A stretch of 5,138 nucleotides of DNA, taken from Actinomycetes bacterium (GTDB lineage: Bacteria > Actinomycetota > Acidimicrobiia > Acidimicrobiales > RAAP-2). The notes under the pieces were generated by a model. That model was given only the letters and a program-made list of their open reading frames with translations. It had not been told where the DNA came from and ran no database searches. The DNA is taken from contig JAKBCI010000142.1 in the NCBI GenBank assembly GCA_021807965.1, positions 1 through 5,138 of the forward strand, written 5' to 3'. Positions 1 through 5,050 of this stretch are shown one piece after another; positions within the stretch are counted from its first letter, which is position 1, and each line of letters starts with the position of its first letter. Both the position numbers and the translations under genes were made by a program.

Positions 1-1
1 C

Positions 2-1318
2 GCTCGCGAGGCGTGGCGCAATCTCGACTGGCCCGAGATCGAAGCGGCGAGTGGTCTCGCGCGCGAACAGATCGAGGCGTTCGCGAACGACGTCGCGGCC
101 GCGAAGAGTGTGATCGTCTGCTGGGCGATGGGCATCACCCAGCATCGCAACGCGGTGGCGACCATTCGCGAGATCGTCAACTTTCTGCTGCTGCGCGGCA
201 ACATCGGACGGCCGGGCGCGGGCCCGTCGCCAATACGCGGCCACAGCAACGTCCAGGGCGACCGCACGATGGGCATCTGGGAGAAGATGCCCGACGACTT
301 CTTGGACCGTCTGGGTCGCGAGTTCGGCTTCGCGCCGCCGCGCGACCCCGGCTACGACACCGTCGAGGCGATTCGGGCCATGCGCGACGGCCGGGTCGAC
401 GTCTTCGTCGCGCTCGGCGGCAACTTCGTCGCCGCGACGCCCGACACGGCGGTCACCATGGCCGCGATGCAGCGGTGCCGCTTGACGGTGCACGTCGCGA
501 CCAAATTGAACCGGTCGCATCTGTATCACGGCGACGCCGCTCTCCTCTTGCCCTGTCTCGGCCGTTCCGAGCGCGACGTGCGAGCGAGCGGCGAGCAGTT
601 CGTGACCGTCGAAGACTCCATGGCGATGGTCCACGCCTCCCACGGTCGTCTCGAACCGGGCTCGGCGCACCTACGCAGCGAGGTGGCGATCGTCGCCGGT
701 CTCGGCGAGGCGCTCTTTGGCGAGGACGTCGGATGGCGCGCGATGGCCGAGGACTACCGGGTCATTCGCCGACACATCGAGCACGTCGTAACGGGCTTCC
801 ACGACTTCGAAGAACGAGTAAGCCAACCGGGGGGATTCATGCTCCCCCGAGGACCGCACGACTCGCGCACCTTCGCGACCGCCACCGGCAAGGCCCGATT
901 CACGCGCAACCCGCTCGACGCGATCGAAGTCCCCGACGGGCACCTGATCCTCCAGACGGTTAGGTCCCACGACCAGTTCAACACCACCGTCTACGGCCTG
1001 GACGACCGCTACCGCGGCATCGAGGGCGGCCGCCGGGTCGTCTTCGTGAACGCCGACGACCTCGCCGAGCGCGGCCTGCGCGACGGGGACCACGTTGATC
1101 TGGTGAGCGTCTGGAACGACGAAGAGCGCCGCGCGGCAAACTTTCGCGCCGTCGCGTACCCGACCCCGCGCGGCTGCGCCGCGTCGTACTTCCCCGAGGC
1201 GAACGTGCTCGTCCCCCTCGACTCGACCGCGATCGGCAGCAACACGCCGACCTCGAAGTCCATCATCATTCGTCTCGAGCCAGCGTCGGTCAGTGAGCGA
1301 TCGCCCGCGGGGGCGTAG
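2..1318 (+). CDS. FdhF/YdeP-family molybdopterin oxidoreductase, C-terminal part (5' truncated)
   Basis: This is the C-terminal 438 residues of a bis-MGD molybdenum (or tungsten) oxidoreductase of the formate dehydrogenase alpha-like FdhF/YdeP family. The frame is open from the first bases of the window, so the start lies upstream. Family members are roughly 750 residues long, so about 300 residues are missing, including the N-terminal region where any Fe-S ligands and the active-site residue would be. Visible cofactor-binding signatures are an RGNIGRPGAG...RGHSNVQGDRTMG block at about residues 65-91, LGGNF at 138-142, and KLNRSHL near residue 170. The C-terminal molydopterin dinucleotide-binding domain begins near residue 315 with TVRSHDQFNTTVYGLDDRYRG. 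It ends in TAG at 1316-1318, directly against the convergent fdhD stop. The neighbours fdhD and mobA agree with a bis-MGD enzyme. Formate as substrate is an inference: YdeP-type proteins are only distant relatives of proven formate dehydrogenases, and no electron-transfer subunit is visible here. Confidence 0.93.
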   Translation, partial: AREAWRNLDWPEIEAASGLAREQIEAFANDVAAAKSVIVCWAMGITQHRNAVATIREIVNFLLLRGNIGRPGAGPSPIRGHSNVQGDRTMGIWEKMPDDFLDRLGREFGFAPPRDPGYDTVEAIRAMRDGRVDVFVALGGNFVAATPDTAVTMAAMQRCRLTVHVATKLNRSHLYHGDAALLLPCLGRSERDVRASGEQFVTVEDSMAMVHASHGRLEPGSAHLRSEVAIVAGLGEALFGEDVGWRAMAEDYRVIRRHIEHVVTGFHDFEERVSQPGGFMLPRGPHDSRTFATATGKARFTRNPLDAIEVPDGHLILQTVRSHDQFNTTVYGLDDRYRGIEGGRRVVFVNADDLAERGLRDGDHVDLVSVWNDEERRAANFRAVAYPTPRGCAASYFPEANVLVPLDSTAIGSNTPTSKSIIIRLEPASVSERSPAGA

Positions 1319-2161
1319 CTACTCGAGCGTCGCGAGATCGCGGACGCGCTCGGCTCCGGCGTAGACCACCATCGAGGGCGGTCGCAGGAAGCCAACGAGA
1401 GTGAGTCCCGCCTCCTCGGCGAGATCGACGGCGAGCGACGACGGCGCTGACACGGCACAGAGCATCGCGACGCCGGCCATGACGGCCTTCTGCACGAGTT
1501 CGAACGAGGCACGTCCCGAGACCAGCAAAATCGTTTGGCGCAGGGGAAGCCGCCCTTCGCGCAGGGCCCAGCCCACCACCTTGTCGACCGCGTTGTGGCG
1601 GCCAACGTCCTCGCGAAGCACGAGTAGCTCACCTGACGTGCTGCAGAGTGCCGCCCCGTGCAGGCCGCCCGTCTGGTCAAAGACCCGCTGGGCCGCGCGG
1701 ATTCGATCAGGCAGCGTAGCGAGCGTCGAGGCCGTGACCTCGAACTGGTCGTCGTGGAGGTCAAAACGCGAGCGAGTACGCACCGCGGCGATCGAGGACT
1801 TCCCGCACAGGCCGCACGAGCTCGTCGTGAAGAAGGCCCGAGCCACGTCGTCGCCCGGGGCGGTGACCCCGGCCCCGAGGTGAATGTCCAGGACGTTGAA
1901 ACGGTTGGCCTCATCGACGTCACGCCCCGCGCAGTAGCGCATACTGCGCAGGTCTTCGCGGTGCGCGATCACGCCCTCGCTCACGAGAAAGCCCGCCGCC
2001 AGGTCGAAGTCGGCACCGGGCGTGCGCATCGTGACCGCGAGTGAGCGTCCATCGACGCGCAGTTCGAGCGGCTCTTCGCCGGCGAGCGTGTCGCGCCGTC
2101 GCTCGGGCGCCGAGCCAATCGTGAGTCGAACGACCGAACGCTGTGGCGCTACGCGGCTCAC
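1319..2161 (-). CDS. fdhD: FdhD, sulfurtransferase for formate dehydrogenase molybdenum cofactor
   Basis: A 280-residue cytoplasmic FdhD protein, a usual length for the family. FdhD takes sulfur from a cysteine desulfurase and delivers it to the Mo-bis-MGD cofactor, which formate dehydrogenases need for activity. The CxxC motif that carries the sulfur is present as SSCGLCGK, with cysteines at residues 116 and 119. Other family signatures are EEPLELRV (29-36), TPGADFDLAAGFLVSEGVI (47-65), TGGLHGAAL (164-172), EDVGRHNAVDK (184-194) and VSGRASFELVQKA (214-226). The start chosen is GTG at 2161-2159, because a GAGGAGG ribosome binding site sits 5 bases upstream and the N-terminus matches the expected family beginning. 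The stop TAG (1321-1319) abuts the stop of the convergent oxidoreductase gene, which is its probable client enzyme. The gene is divergent from the DUF6457-type gene. The frame is intact. Confidence 0.97.
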   Translation of the reverse strand: MSRVAPQRSVVRLTIGSAPERRRDTLAGEEPLELRVDGRSLAVTMRTPGADFDLAAGFLVSEGVIAHREDLRSMRYCAGRDVDEANRFNVLDIHLGAGVTAPGDDVARAFFTTSSCGLCGKSSIAAVRTRSRFDLHDDQFEVTASTLATLPDRIRAAQRVFDQTGGLHGAALCSTSGELLVLREDVGRHNAVDKVVGWALREGRLPLRQTILLVSGRASFELVQKAVMAGVAMLCAVSAPSSLAVDLAEEAGLTLVGFLRPPSMVVYAGAERVRDLATLE

Positions 2162-2166
2162 CGCAC

Positions 2167-2173
2167 CCTCCTC
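2167..2173 (-). promoter_or_regulatory. Ribosome binding site of fdhD
   Basis: GAGGAGG on the minus strand, 5 bases before the GTG at 2161. It fixes the fdhD start and contrasts with the two nearby genes that lack any such site. Confidence 0.8.
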
Positions 2174-2209
2174 GCGCCGCCAACCACCGTCGTACGCGGC
2201 GACGCCCTG

Positions 2210-2215
2210 ATCTTA
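2210..2215 (-). promoter_or_regulatory. Possible -10 box of fdhD
   Basis: TAAGAT on the minus strand matches TATAAT at five of six bases. It would place the transcript start near 2203 and give a leader of about 40 bases carrying the GAGGAGG site. I see no convincing -35 hexamer at 16-18 bases, so the call is weak. Confidence 0.3.
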
Positions 2216-2253
2216 CCGACGGCGTTGGTCATATTCGCTAACGAAAAGATCGC

Positions 2254-2266
2254 TACGATACGAAAC
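2254..2266 (+). promoter_or_regulatory. Leaderless-type promoter of the DUF6457-type gene
   Basis: TACGAT at 2254-2259 fits the TAnnnT -10 pattern and lies 7 bases before the GTG start at 2267, so transcription would begin at or next to the start codon. No purine-rich ribosome binding site precedes the GTG. No good -35 box is seen at 16-18 bases. The promoter faces away from fdhD; the two start codons are 105 bases apart. Confidence 0.55.
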
Positions 2267-2503
2267 GTGACCAGTGACGCCGCCACGTGGCTCAGCGCCT
2301 TCGCGGAGCTCGTCGGACGAGACGTGCCAAACGATGAAGAGCGTGGCGCGATCCTCTCGCTCGCGGGTATGGCCGCGCACGCCTCGGAGCGCACCGCGGC
2401 GCCGATCGCATGCTGGCTCGCCGCATCAGCGGGTCTCAGCGCGACCGAGGCGATCGAGCTCGCGCGCGGGATCGAACTGCCGGCCGTCGAGTCCGGCGAG
2501 TAA
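2267..2503 (+). CDS. DUF6457-type small protein, probable molybdenum-cofactor accessory
   Basis: A 78-residue soluble protein without signal peptide or membrane segment. It resembles the small DUF6457 domain that occurs in Actinobacteria beside MobA or fused to it; this assignment is from memory of the family, not a search. The recognisable core is WLSAFAELVG (8-17) followed by LAGMAAHASERTAAPIACWLA (split here as LAGMAAHASERT, 32-43, and AAPIACWLA, 44-52), predicted to form helices. I chose GTG at 2267, not the in-frame TTG at 2225, because the 14 extra residues do not look like the family and a TAnnnT box sits 7 bases before the GTG. It lies between fdhD and mobA, divergent from the first and convergent with the second. 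That context suggests a helper role in MGD synthesis or delivery. No catalytic residues can be named. Confidence 0.8.
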   Translation: MTSDAATWLSAFAELVGRDVPNDEERGAILSLAGMAAHASERTAAPIACWLAASAGLSATEAIELARGIELPAVESGE

Positions 2504-2520
2504 GTCGCCCGCCGTCCCTC

Positions 2521-2538
2521 GTCGCCGACCGCGGCGGC
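2521..2538. terminator. GC-rich hairpin between the convergent DUF6457-type gene and mobA
   Basis: GTCGCCG at 2521-2527 can pair with CGGCGGC at 2532-2538 (seven pairs, one of them G-U) around a 4-base loop. It lies in the 44-base gap between convergent stop codons. No T tract follows on either strand, so an intrinsic terminator is possible but unproven. Confidence 0.3.
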
Positions 2539-2545
2539 GTCGCAA

Positions 2546-2563
2546 CGTCACTCGTCGGTGACG
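2546..2563. repeat. Perfect inverted repeat over the mobA stop codon
   Basis: CGTCAC (2546-2551) and GTGACG (2558-2563) are exact inverted copies around a 6-base spacer, and the mobA stop TGA (2550-2548) lies in one arm. With the neighbouring hairpin it could end transcription from both sides. It has no T tract. Confidence 0.4.
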
Positions 2564-3144
2564 CGCAGTCCGTACCGCACGAGGTCAGCCGGGCTGTCCA
2601 CGTCGGCGAAGGTTGCGTCGGTCGCGACGTGCCCCCACTGCGCCTCGTCAAGCCAGGTGACGTCGGACTGCTCAAGGACGTGACGCAATGAACGCTCGCC
2701 ACGCGCGACGAGCTCACCGGCAAGGTCGAGGTCGCGGCCGTTCCACCGAGCCACCAGCGGTTGGGCCCGACCCTCGACCACGGGGACGACCGAACCGGGG
2801 GCGTCGACGTCGACGAGGAATCTTAAGAGAGCTTCGGTCACGAAGGGCAGGTCGCAGGCGACGACGAGGGCGGGACACAGATGCCGGGACTCGCGCAGCG
2901 CTGGGCTTCCGTCGGCGACCGCGACGAGTGGCCCCTCGCCGGTTCGCTGCTCGCGCACTGCGTCGAGCCCCGATGTGCCGGGCCCGACCTCGAGCGCTAG
3001 CGCCGTTACTCGAACGAGCAGCGTCGCGGTGCGCCGCGCGAGGGTCGTGCCGTCGATGGCAATGCTCGACTTGTCACGGCCCATGCGCCGGCTCGCCCCG
3101 CCAGTGAGCAAGAGCGACGCCACGTGCTGGCTCGGCCGGGACAC
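2548..3144 (-). CDS. mobA: MobA, molybdenum cofactor guanylyltransferase
   Basis: A 198-residue protein, close to the usual 190-200 of MobA. It transfers GMP from GTP to Mo-molybdopterin, giving the MGD cofactor of the DMSO reductase/formate dehydrogenase superfamily. The nucleotide-binding loop LLLTGGASRRMGRDKS is at residues 11-26, with the conserved GG, R and K. GEGPLVAVADG is at 69-79, the metal-binding VVACDLPFV is at 94-102 with Asp98, and the substrate-side QPLVARW is at 128-134. The start is GTG at 3144-3142, nine residues before the nucleotide-binding loop. No Shine-Dalgarno sequence precedes it, but a TACGCT box lies 6 bases upstream, so translation is probably leaderless. It is convergent with the DUF6457-type gene and lies downstream of the DeoR-type gene on the same strand after a 97-base gap with its own promoter. 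It presumably serves the bis-MGD oxidoreductase nearby. Confidence 0.95.
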   Translation of the reverse strand: MSRPSQHVASLLLTGGASRRMGRDKSSIAIDGTTLARRTATLLVRVTALALEVGPGTSGLDAVREQRTGEGPLVAVADGSPALRESRHLCPALVVACDLPFVTEALLRFLVDVDAPGSVVPVVEGRAQPLVARWNGRDLDLAGELVARGERSLRHVLEQSDVTWLDEAQWGHVATDATFADVDSPADLVRYGLRVTDE

Positions 3145-3150
3145 GGCGTC

Positions 3151-3180
3151 AGCGTAGCGAGCCCGGGAAAGATGAGTCGA
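3151..3180 (-). promoter_or_regulatory. Leaderless-type promoter of mobA
   Basis: On the minus strand a -10 box TACGCT lies at 3156-3151 and a TCGACT sequence (four of six matches to TTGACA) at 3180-3175, 18 bases apart. The -10 box ends 6 bases before the GTG at 3144, so the transcript should begin at the start codon. No ribosome binding site is present. Confidence 0.5.
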
Positions 3181-3184
3181 CCAT

Positions 3185-3196
3185 TGACGTCATGAC
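3185..3196. repeat. Overlapping palindromes just upstream of the mobA promoter
   Basis: TGACGTCA (3185-3192) and GTCATGAC (3189-3196) are both perfect 8-base palindromes sharing four bases. They sit immediately upstream of the proposed mobA -35 element and in the gap after the DeoR-type gene. They could be an operator; no known regulator can be named. Confidence 0.3.
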
Positions 3197-3239
3197 CTAC
3201 CGCAGCGTTGGATCGTCGAGGTACGGTACGGCACTGGCT

Positions 3240-4013
3240 TCACGGGACAAGTTCAACTCTCACCCCGAGAAGCTTCAGGCGAGTCTCCTCGTCAGCCGGC
3301 AACCCGTCGGTAATCACCATCGACAGATTCGCGACCGGAACAACAACGTGGTCAGCCCGACCACCCCACTTCGTACTGTCAACCACGCAGATCAACTCGC
3401 CCCTCGTTCGCTCAATCATCATCCGAGCGACGTCCGCCTCCGCCCCGCTGTGACTGGTGACGCCGCCGTCGACCGATATCGCATCAGCGCCTAGCACTAT
3501 TCGTTCCGCTGAGAGTAGTGAGAGGGACGCTCGAGCCAGTTCACCGGCCAGTGAACAGGTTGGCCCCTGAACGGTCCCACCGATAATGGAGAGTTGAGCG
3601 CCGTCTGACATCGCCTCAGACGCCGCCGCCAGATTTGAAGTGTAGATATTCAGTTGCGGTTGGTCACGTAGGCAGCTGACGACTTCGCACGCGGTCGTGC
3701 CGCCACCGACAAAAAGACTCCCTGACTTTGGCAGAAGTTCTGCGCAACGATGGGCGATCTTGCGCTTTGCCTCGCGCTGACGCAATCGACTTCGCACGAA
3801 TCGCGGGTCTGAGAACGAGGAGTCTACGAGGATGGCACCGCCGTGTGATCGTTGCGCAACGCCACGTCCCTCGAGGGCGGTGAGGTCTCGCCGTATCGTG
3901 ACCTCGCTGACGCCGAACTCGCGAGCGAGACTAGTGACGAGCACCTCACCGTTCTCGCGCAATCGCTCCTCGACTATGCGCTGGCGCGATAAAGGCACCG
4001 CATCGGTTTTCAT
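3240..4013 (-). CDS. DeoR-family transcriptional regulator
   Basis: A 257-residue DNA-binding repressor of the DeoR/GlpR family, of typical length. The N-terminal winged helix-turn-helix covers about residues 9-60, with the recognition segment FGVSEVTIRRDLTALE (33-48) and the family wing RSHGGA (55-60). The C-terminal sugar-phosphate-sensing domain has GGGTT (103-107), TSNLA (125-129), IGG (144-146), LGADAIS (174-180) and VDSTKWG (211-217), the usual phosphosugar-site signatures. I place the start at ATG 4013-4011, which has a GAGGT ribosome binding site 6 bases upstream; an in-frame GTG at 4082 would add 23 residues that the family does not have. Family members usually repress a sugar or polyol catabolic operon and are released by a phosphorylated intermediate. 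The target here is probably the divergent gene starting at 5071, but this and the inducer are inferences. Its GC content is lower than that of the molybdenum genes. Confidence 0.95.
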   Translation of the reverse strand: MKTDAVPLSRQRIVEERLRENGEVLVTSLAREFGVSEVTIRRDLTALEGRGVAQRSHGGAILVDSSFSDPRFVRSRLRQREAKRKIAHRCAELLPKSGSLFVGGGTTACEVVSCLRDQPQLNIYTSNLAAASEAMSDGAQLSIIGGTVQGPTCSLAGELARASLSLLSAERIVLGADAISVDGGVTSHSGAEADVARMMIERTRGELICVVDSTKWGGRADHVVVPVANLSMVITDGLPADEETRLKLLGVRVELVP

Positions 4014-4019
4014 GCCCCC

Positions 4020-4024
4020 ACCTC
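4020..4024 (-). promoter_or_regulatory. Ribosome binding site of the DeoR-type gene
   Basis: GAGGT on the minus strand lies 6 bases before the ATG at 4013 and decides for this start over the upstream GTG at 4082. Confidence 0.65.
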
Positions 4025-4033
4025 GCCTAGGCG
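4024..4033. repeat. 10-base palindrome touching the DeoR-type ribosome binding site
   Basis: CGCCTAGGCG is a perfect palindrome whose edge overlaps the ribosome binding site of the DeoR-type gene. It could be a protein site or a small hairpin affecting translation; chance is also possible. Confidence 0.3.
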
Positions 4034-4053
4034 TATTTCGCAATGCGTCACGA

Positions 4054-4827
4054 TCAATCGAATGCGCCAACCGCCCAGCCACTCGTCGCTACCGAACATG
4101 TTAGGTCCCCCCTTTCTACAGACTCGTCATTTGCATCAGGACTCAACCAGCGCGACACGCAACGATGTGACAGGTCATGGACATTCGAATCGAGGGGAAT
4201 GTCACGTGAGTCAGAACGTCCTGATTCGTCCGTCTGCGGTGTGCGTGCTGGCACCATAACGAGGATTGTTAAGACGTGGCTCGCGTTGCCAGGTCCTAAC
4301 CCACGCCGACGCGCCACGTCGTGCTGATTGCGGCCTGCCCTTTCGCGTAGGGCCATTCGCCAACCACTAGCCTCGTCAGCGTTGTCACCACATGACGGTG
4401 CGCGACGTGATCCGCGCGACCGCCCCCGCGGCCCGCTCAGATAATCGTCACTTCGAAGTACGCTGCCCGACTGCGCGCGGTCCCGACCTACCGTCGAGAA
4501 CCGTGACCAGAGCTCCGTCCACAGCCAGGGATCGTTATCACGGGCATCGCTGATGGACCCGACATACTCAGAGAATCCTGACGGCATCGAACCTTGCATG
4601 ATTGAGCTCACCCTTTTACGTCGCCCTATCCGGCGAGGACGTCGGATTCGGTGCACCAACCTGTCAACGTCGGGTCGTCGCACCGAGTTAGGCGAATGGT
4701 GCTGAGCAGGGGACCCGTTCAACGGGGACGAATGACGGCCAGTCAGCTCACGGTGCGTGCGTGGACACGACTGTCGCGCAGAATCTCGACCGGCGTCCGT
4801 CGTCACCCGAGTCATCAGTCTCGCCAT
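4054..4827 (-). CDS. Doubtful hypothetical reading frame of 257 codons
   Basis: An uninterrupted frame from ATG 4827 to TGA at 4054, ending 40 bases before the DeoR-type start on the same strand. In its favour: GGAGG lies 6 bases before the ATG, a good minus-strand promoter lies upstream at 4977-5005, and the frame fills most of an otherwise empty stretch. Against it: the protein is rich in Arg, Ser and Asp, has few hydrophobic stretches, shows no domain I recognise, and counted third codon positions are only about 62% G or C, hardly above the local base composition. The most protein-like part is around DNDPWLWTELWSRF, about residues 98-111. It may be a fast-evolving small gene, a decayed gene, or a chance frame. 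I consider chance more likely than not. Confidence 0.25.
   Translation of the reverse strand: MARLMTRVTTDAGRDSARQSCPRTHRELTGRHSSPLNGSPAQHHSPNSVRRPDVDRLVHRIRRPRRIGRRKRVSSIMQGSMPSGFSEYVGSISDARDNDPWLWTELWSRFSTVGRDRAQSGSVLRSDDYLSGPRGRSRGSRRAPSCGDNADEASGWRMALRERAGRNQHDVARRRGLGPGNASHVLTILVMVPARTPQTDESGRSDSRDIPLDSNVHDLSHRCVSRWLSPDANDESVERGDLTCSVATSGWAVGAFD
4092..4103. promoter_or_regulatory. Candidate DeoR-type operator upstream of the regulator gene
   Basis: AACATGTT (4095-4102) is a perfect palindrome; read on the minus strand the site is TAACATGTTCGG. The TGTTCG core resembles half-sites described for GlpR/DeoR-family proteins, and similar GTTCG motifs occur near 4982 and 5020. It lies about 80 bases upstream of the DeoR-type ATG and could serve autoregulation. 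TAACAT at 4103-4098 could also be read as a -10 box. Confidence 0.35.
4180..4203. repeat. Inverted repeat with 7-base arms
   Basis: GACATTC (4180-4186) and GAATGTC (4197-4203) are exact inverted copies around a 10-base spacer. GTGACA (4167-4172) and TGTCAC (4200-4205) give an alternative pairing using the same right arm. No T tract follows. Confidence 0.4.
4273..4320. repeat. 48-base inverted repeat with 8-base arms
   Basis: GACGTGGC (4273-4280) and GCCACGTC (4313-4320) are perfect inverted copies. After one mismatch CG/CG (4282-4283 with 4310-4311) can pair, or alternatively GCGT with ACGC (4283-4286 with 4303-4306). This could fold as a long hairpin in either transcript or mark a protein site. 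It lies inside the doubtful frame. Confidence 0.4.
4337..4353. repeat. Short hairpin-forming repeat
   Basis: GCCCT (4337-4341) and AGGGC (4349-4353) are exact inverted copies around a 7-base loop, 16 bases from the larger inverted repeat. There is no T tract, so a terminator is not supported. Confidence 0.25.
4714..4726. repeat. Operator-like 13-base palindrome
   Basis: CCCGTT and AACGGG are exact inverted 6-base arms around a single C at 4720. The compact symmetry is like that of operators for dimeric repressors, but no binding protein can be assigned and it lies inside the doubtful frame. Confidence 0.3.
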
Positions 4828-4976
4828 CAGCCGCCTCCACGCCTACTCGGCGCCACGGTGCCTCTCGCAGTGGCCCCGAGGGGTACACCCACCATTGATC
4901 TCGCCGCCAACCGCACCTACCTACCACCGAGCCATAGCCATAATGTCTGAACAATTTCGCCGATCACGATATATAG

Positions 4977-5005
4977 GTTCTAGTTCGGACAGAAACAAAC
5001 GTCAA
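4977..5005 (-). promoter_or_regulatory. Minus-strand promoter toward the DeoR-type gene
   Basis: TTGACG (5005-5000) and TAGAAC (4982-4977) on the minus strand are separated by exactly 17 bases, giving five of six and four of six consensus matches. Transcription would start near 4970 and run toward the doubtful frame and the DeoR-type gene. It is back to back with the + strand promoter at 5011-5039, in the most AT-rich part of the window. Confidence 0.55.
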
Positions 5006-5010
5006 ACTAC

Positions 5011-5039
5011 TTGCGTACTTGTTCGATTACCGCTACCAT
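5011..5039 (+). promoter_or_regulatory. Plus-strand promoter of the gene at 5071, with operator-like motif
   Basis: TTGCGT (5011-5016) and TACCAT (5034-5039) are 17 bases apart. Transcription would start near 5046, giving a leader of about 25 bases. TTGTTCGATTA (5019-5029), similar to GlpR/DeoR-type half-sites, lies in the spacer, where a bound repressor would block RNA polymerase. A second possible promoter, TGAACA (4948-4953) with TATATA (4970-4975) 16 bases apart, lies upstream. Confidence 0.5.
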
Positions 5040-5050
5040 CACTTTTGGCT

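Noticed and set aside
13..963. Long + strand frame of 316 codons overlapping the oxidoreductase
   Set aside because: It is an Arg-rich out-of-frame shadow; the frame ending at 1318 carries clear family motifs.
1009..1923. 304-codon minus-strand frame across the oxidoreductase end and fdhD
   Set aside because: It overlaps two clear genes, is rich in Arg and Ser, and shows no domain; it is a shadow of fdhD.
2225..2266. Upstream TTG start for the DUF6457-type gene
   Set aside because: It would put the -10-like box inside the coding region, has no ribosome binding site, and adds 14 residues outside the family core.
3850..3861. Perfect palindrome CGTTGCGCAACG
   Set aside because: It is explained by the conserved coding sequence of the DeoR wing region; no reason to treat it as an operator.
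4014..4082. Upstream GTG start of the DeoR-type gene at 4082
   Set aside because: The added 23 residues are not typical of the family, and the ATG at 4013 has its own ribosome binding site.
4180..4195. tRNA T-arm-like TTCGAATC
   Set aside because: The flanking bases do not form the required 5-pair T stem, and no acceptor or anticodon arm can be assembled around it.
4632..4647. 16-base exact copy of 719-734 (GGCGAGGACGTCGGAT)
   Set aside because: One copy is normal coding sequence in the oxidoreductase and nothing around either copy matches; probably common GC-rich vocabulary.
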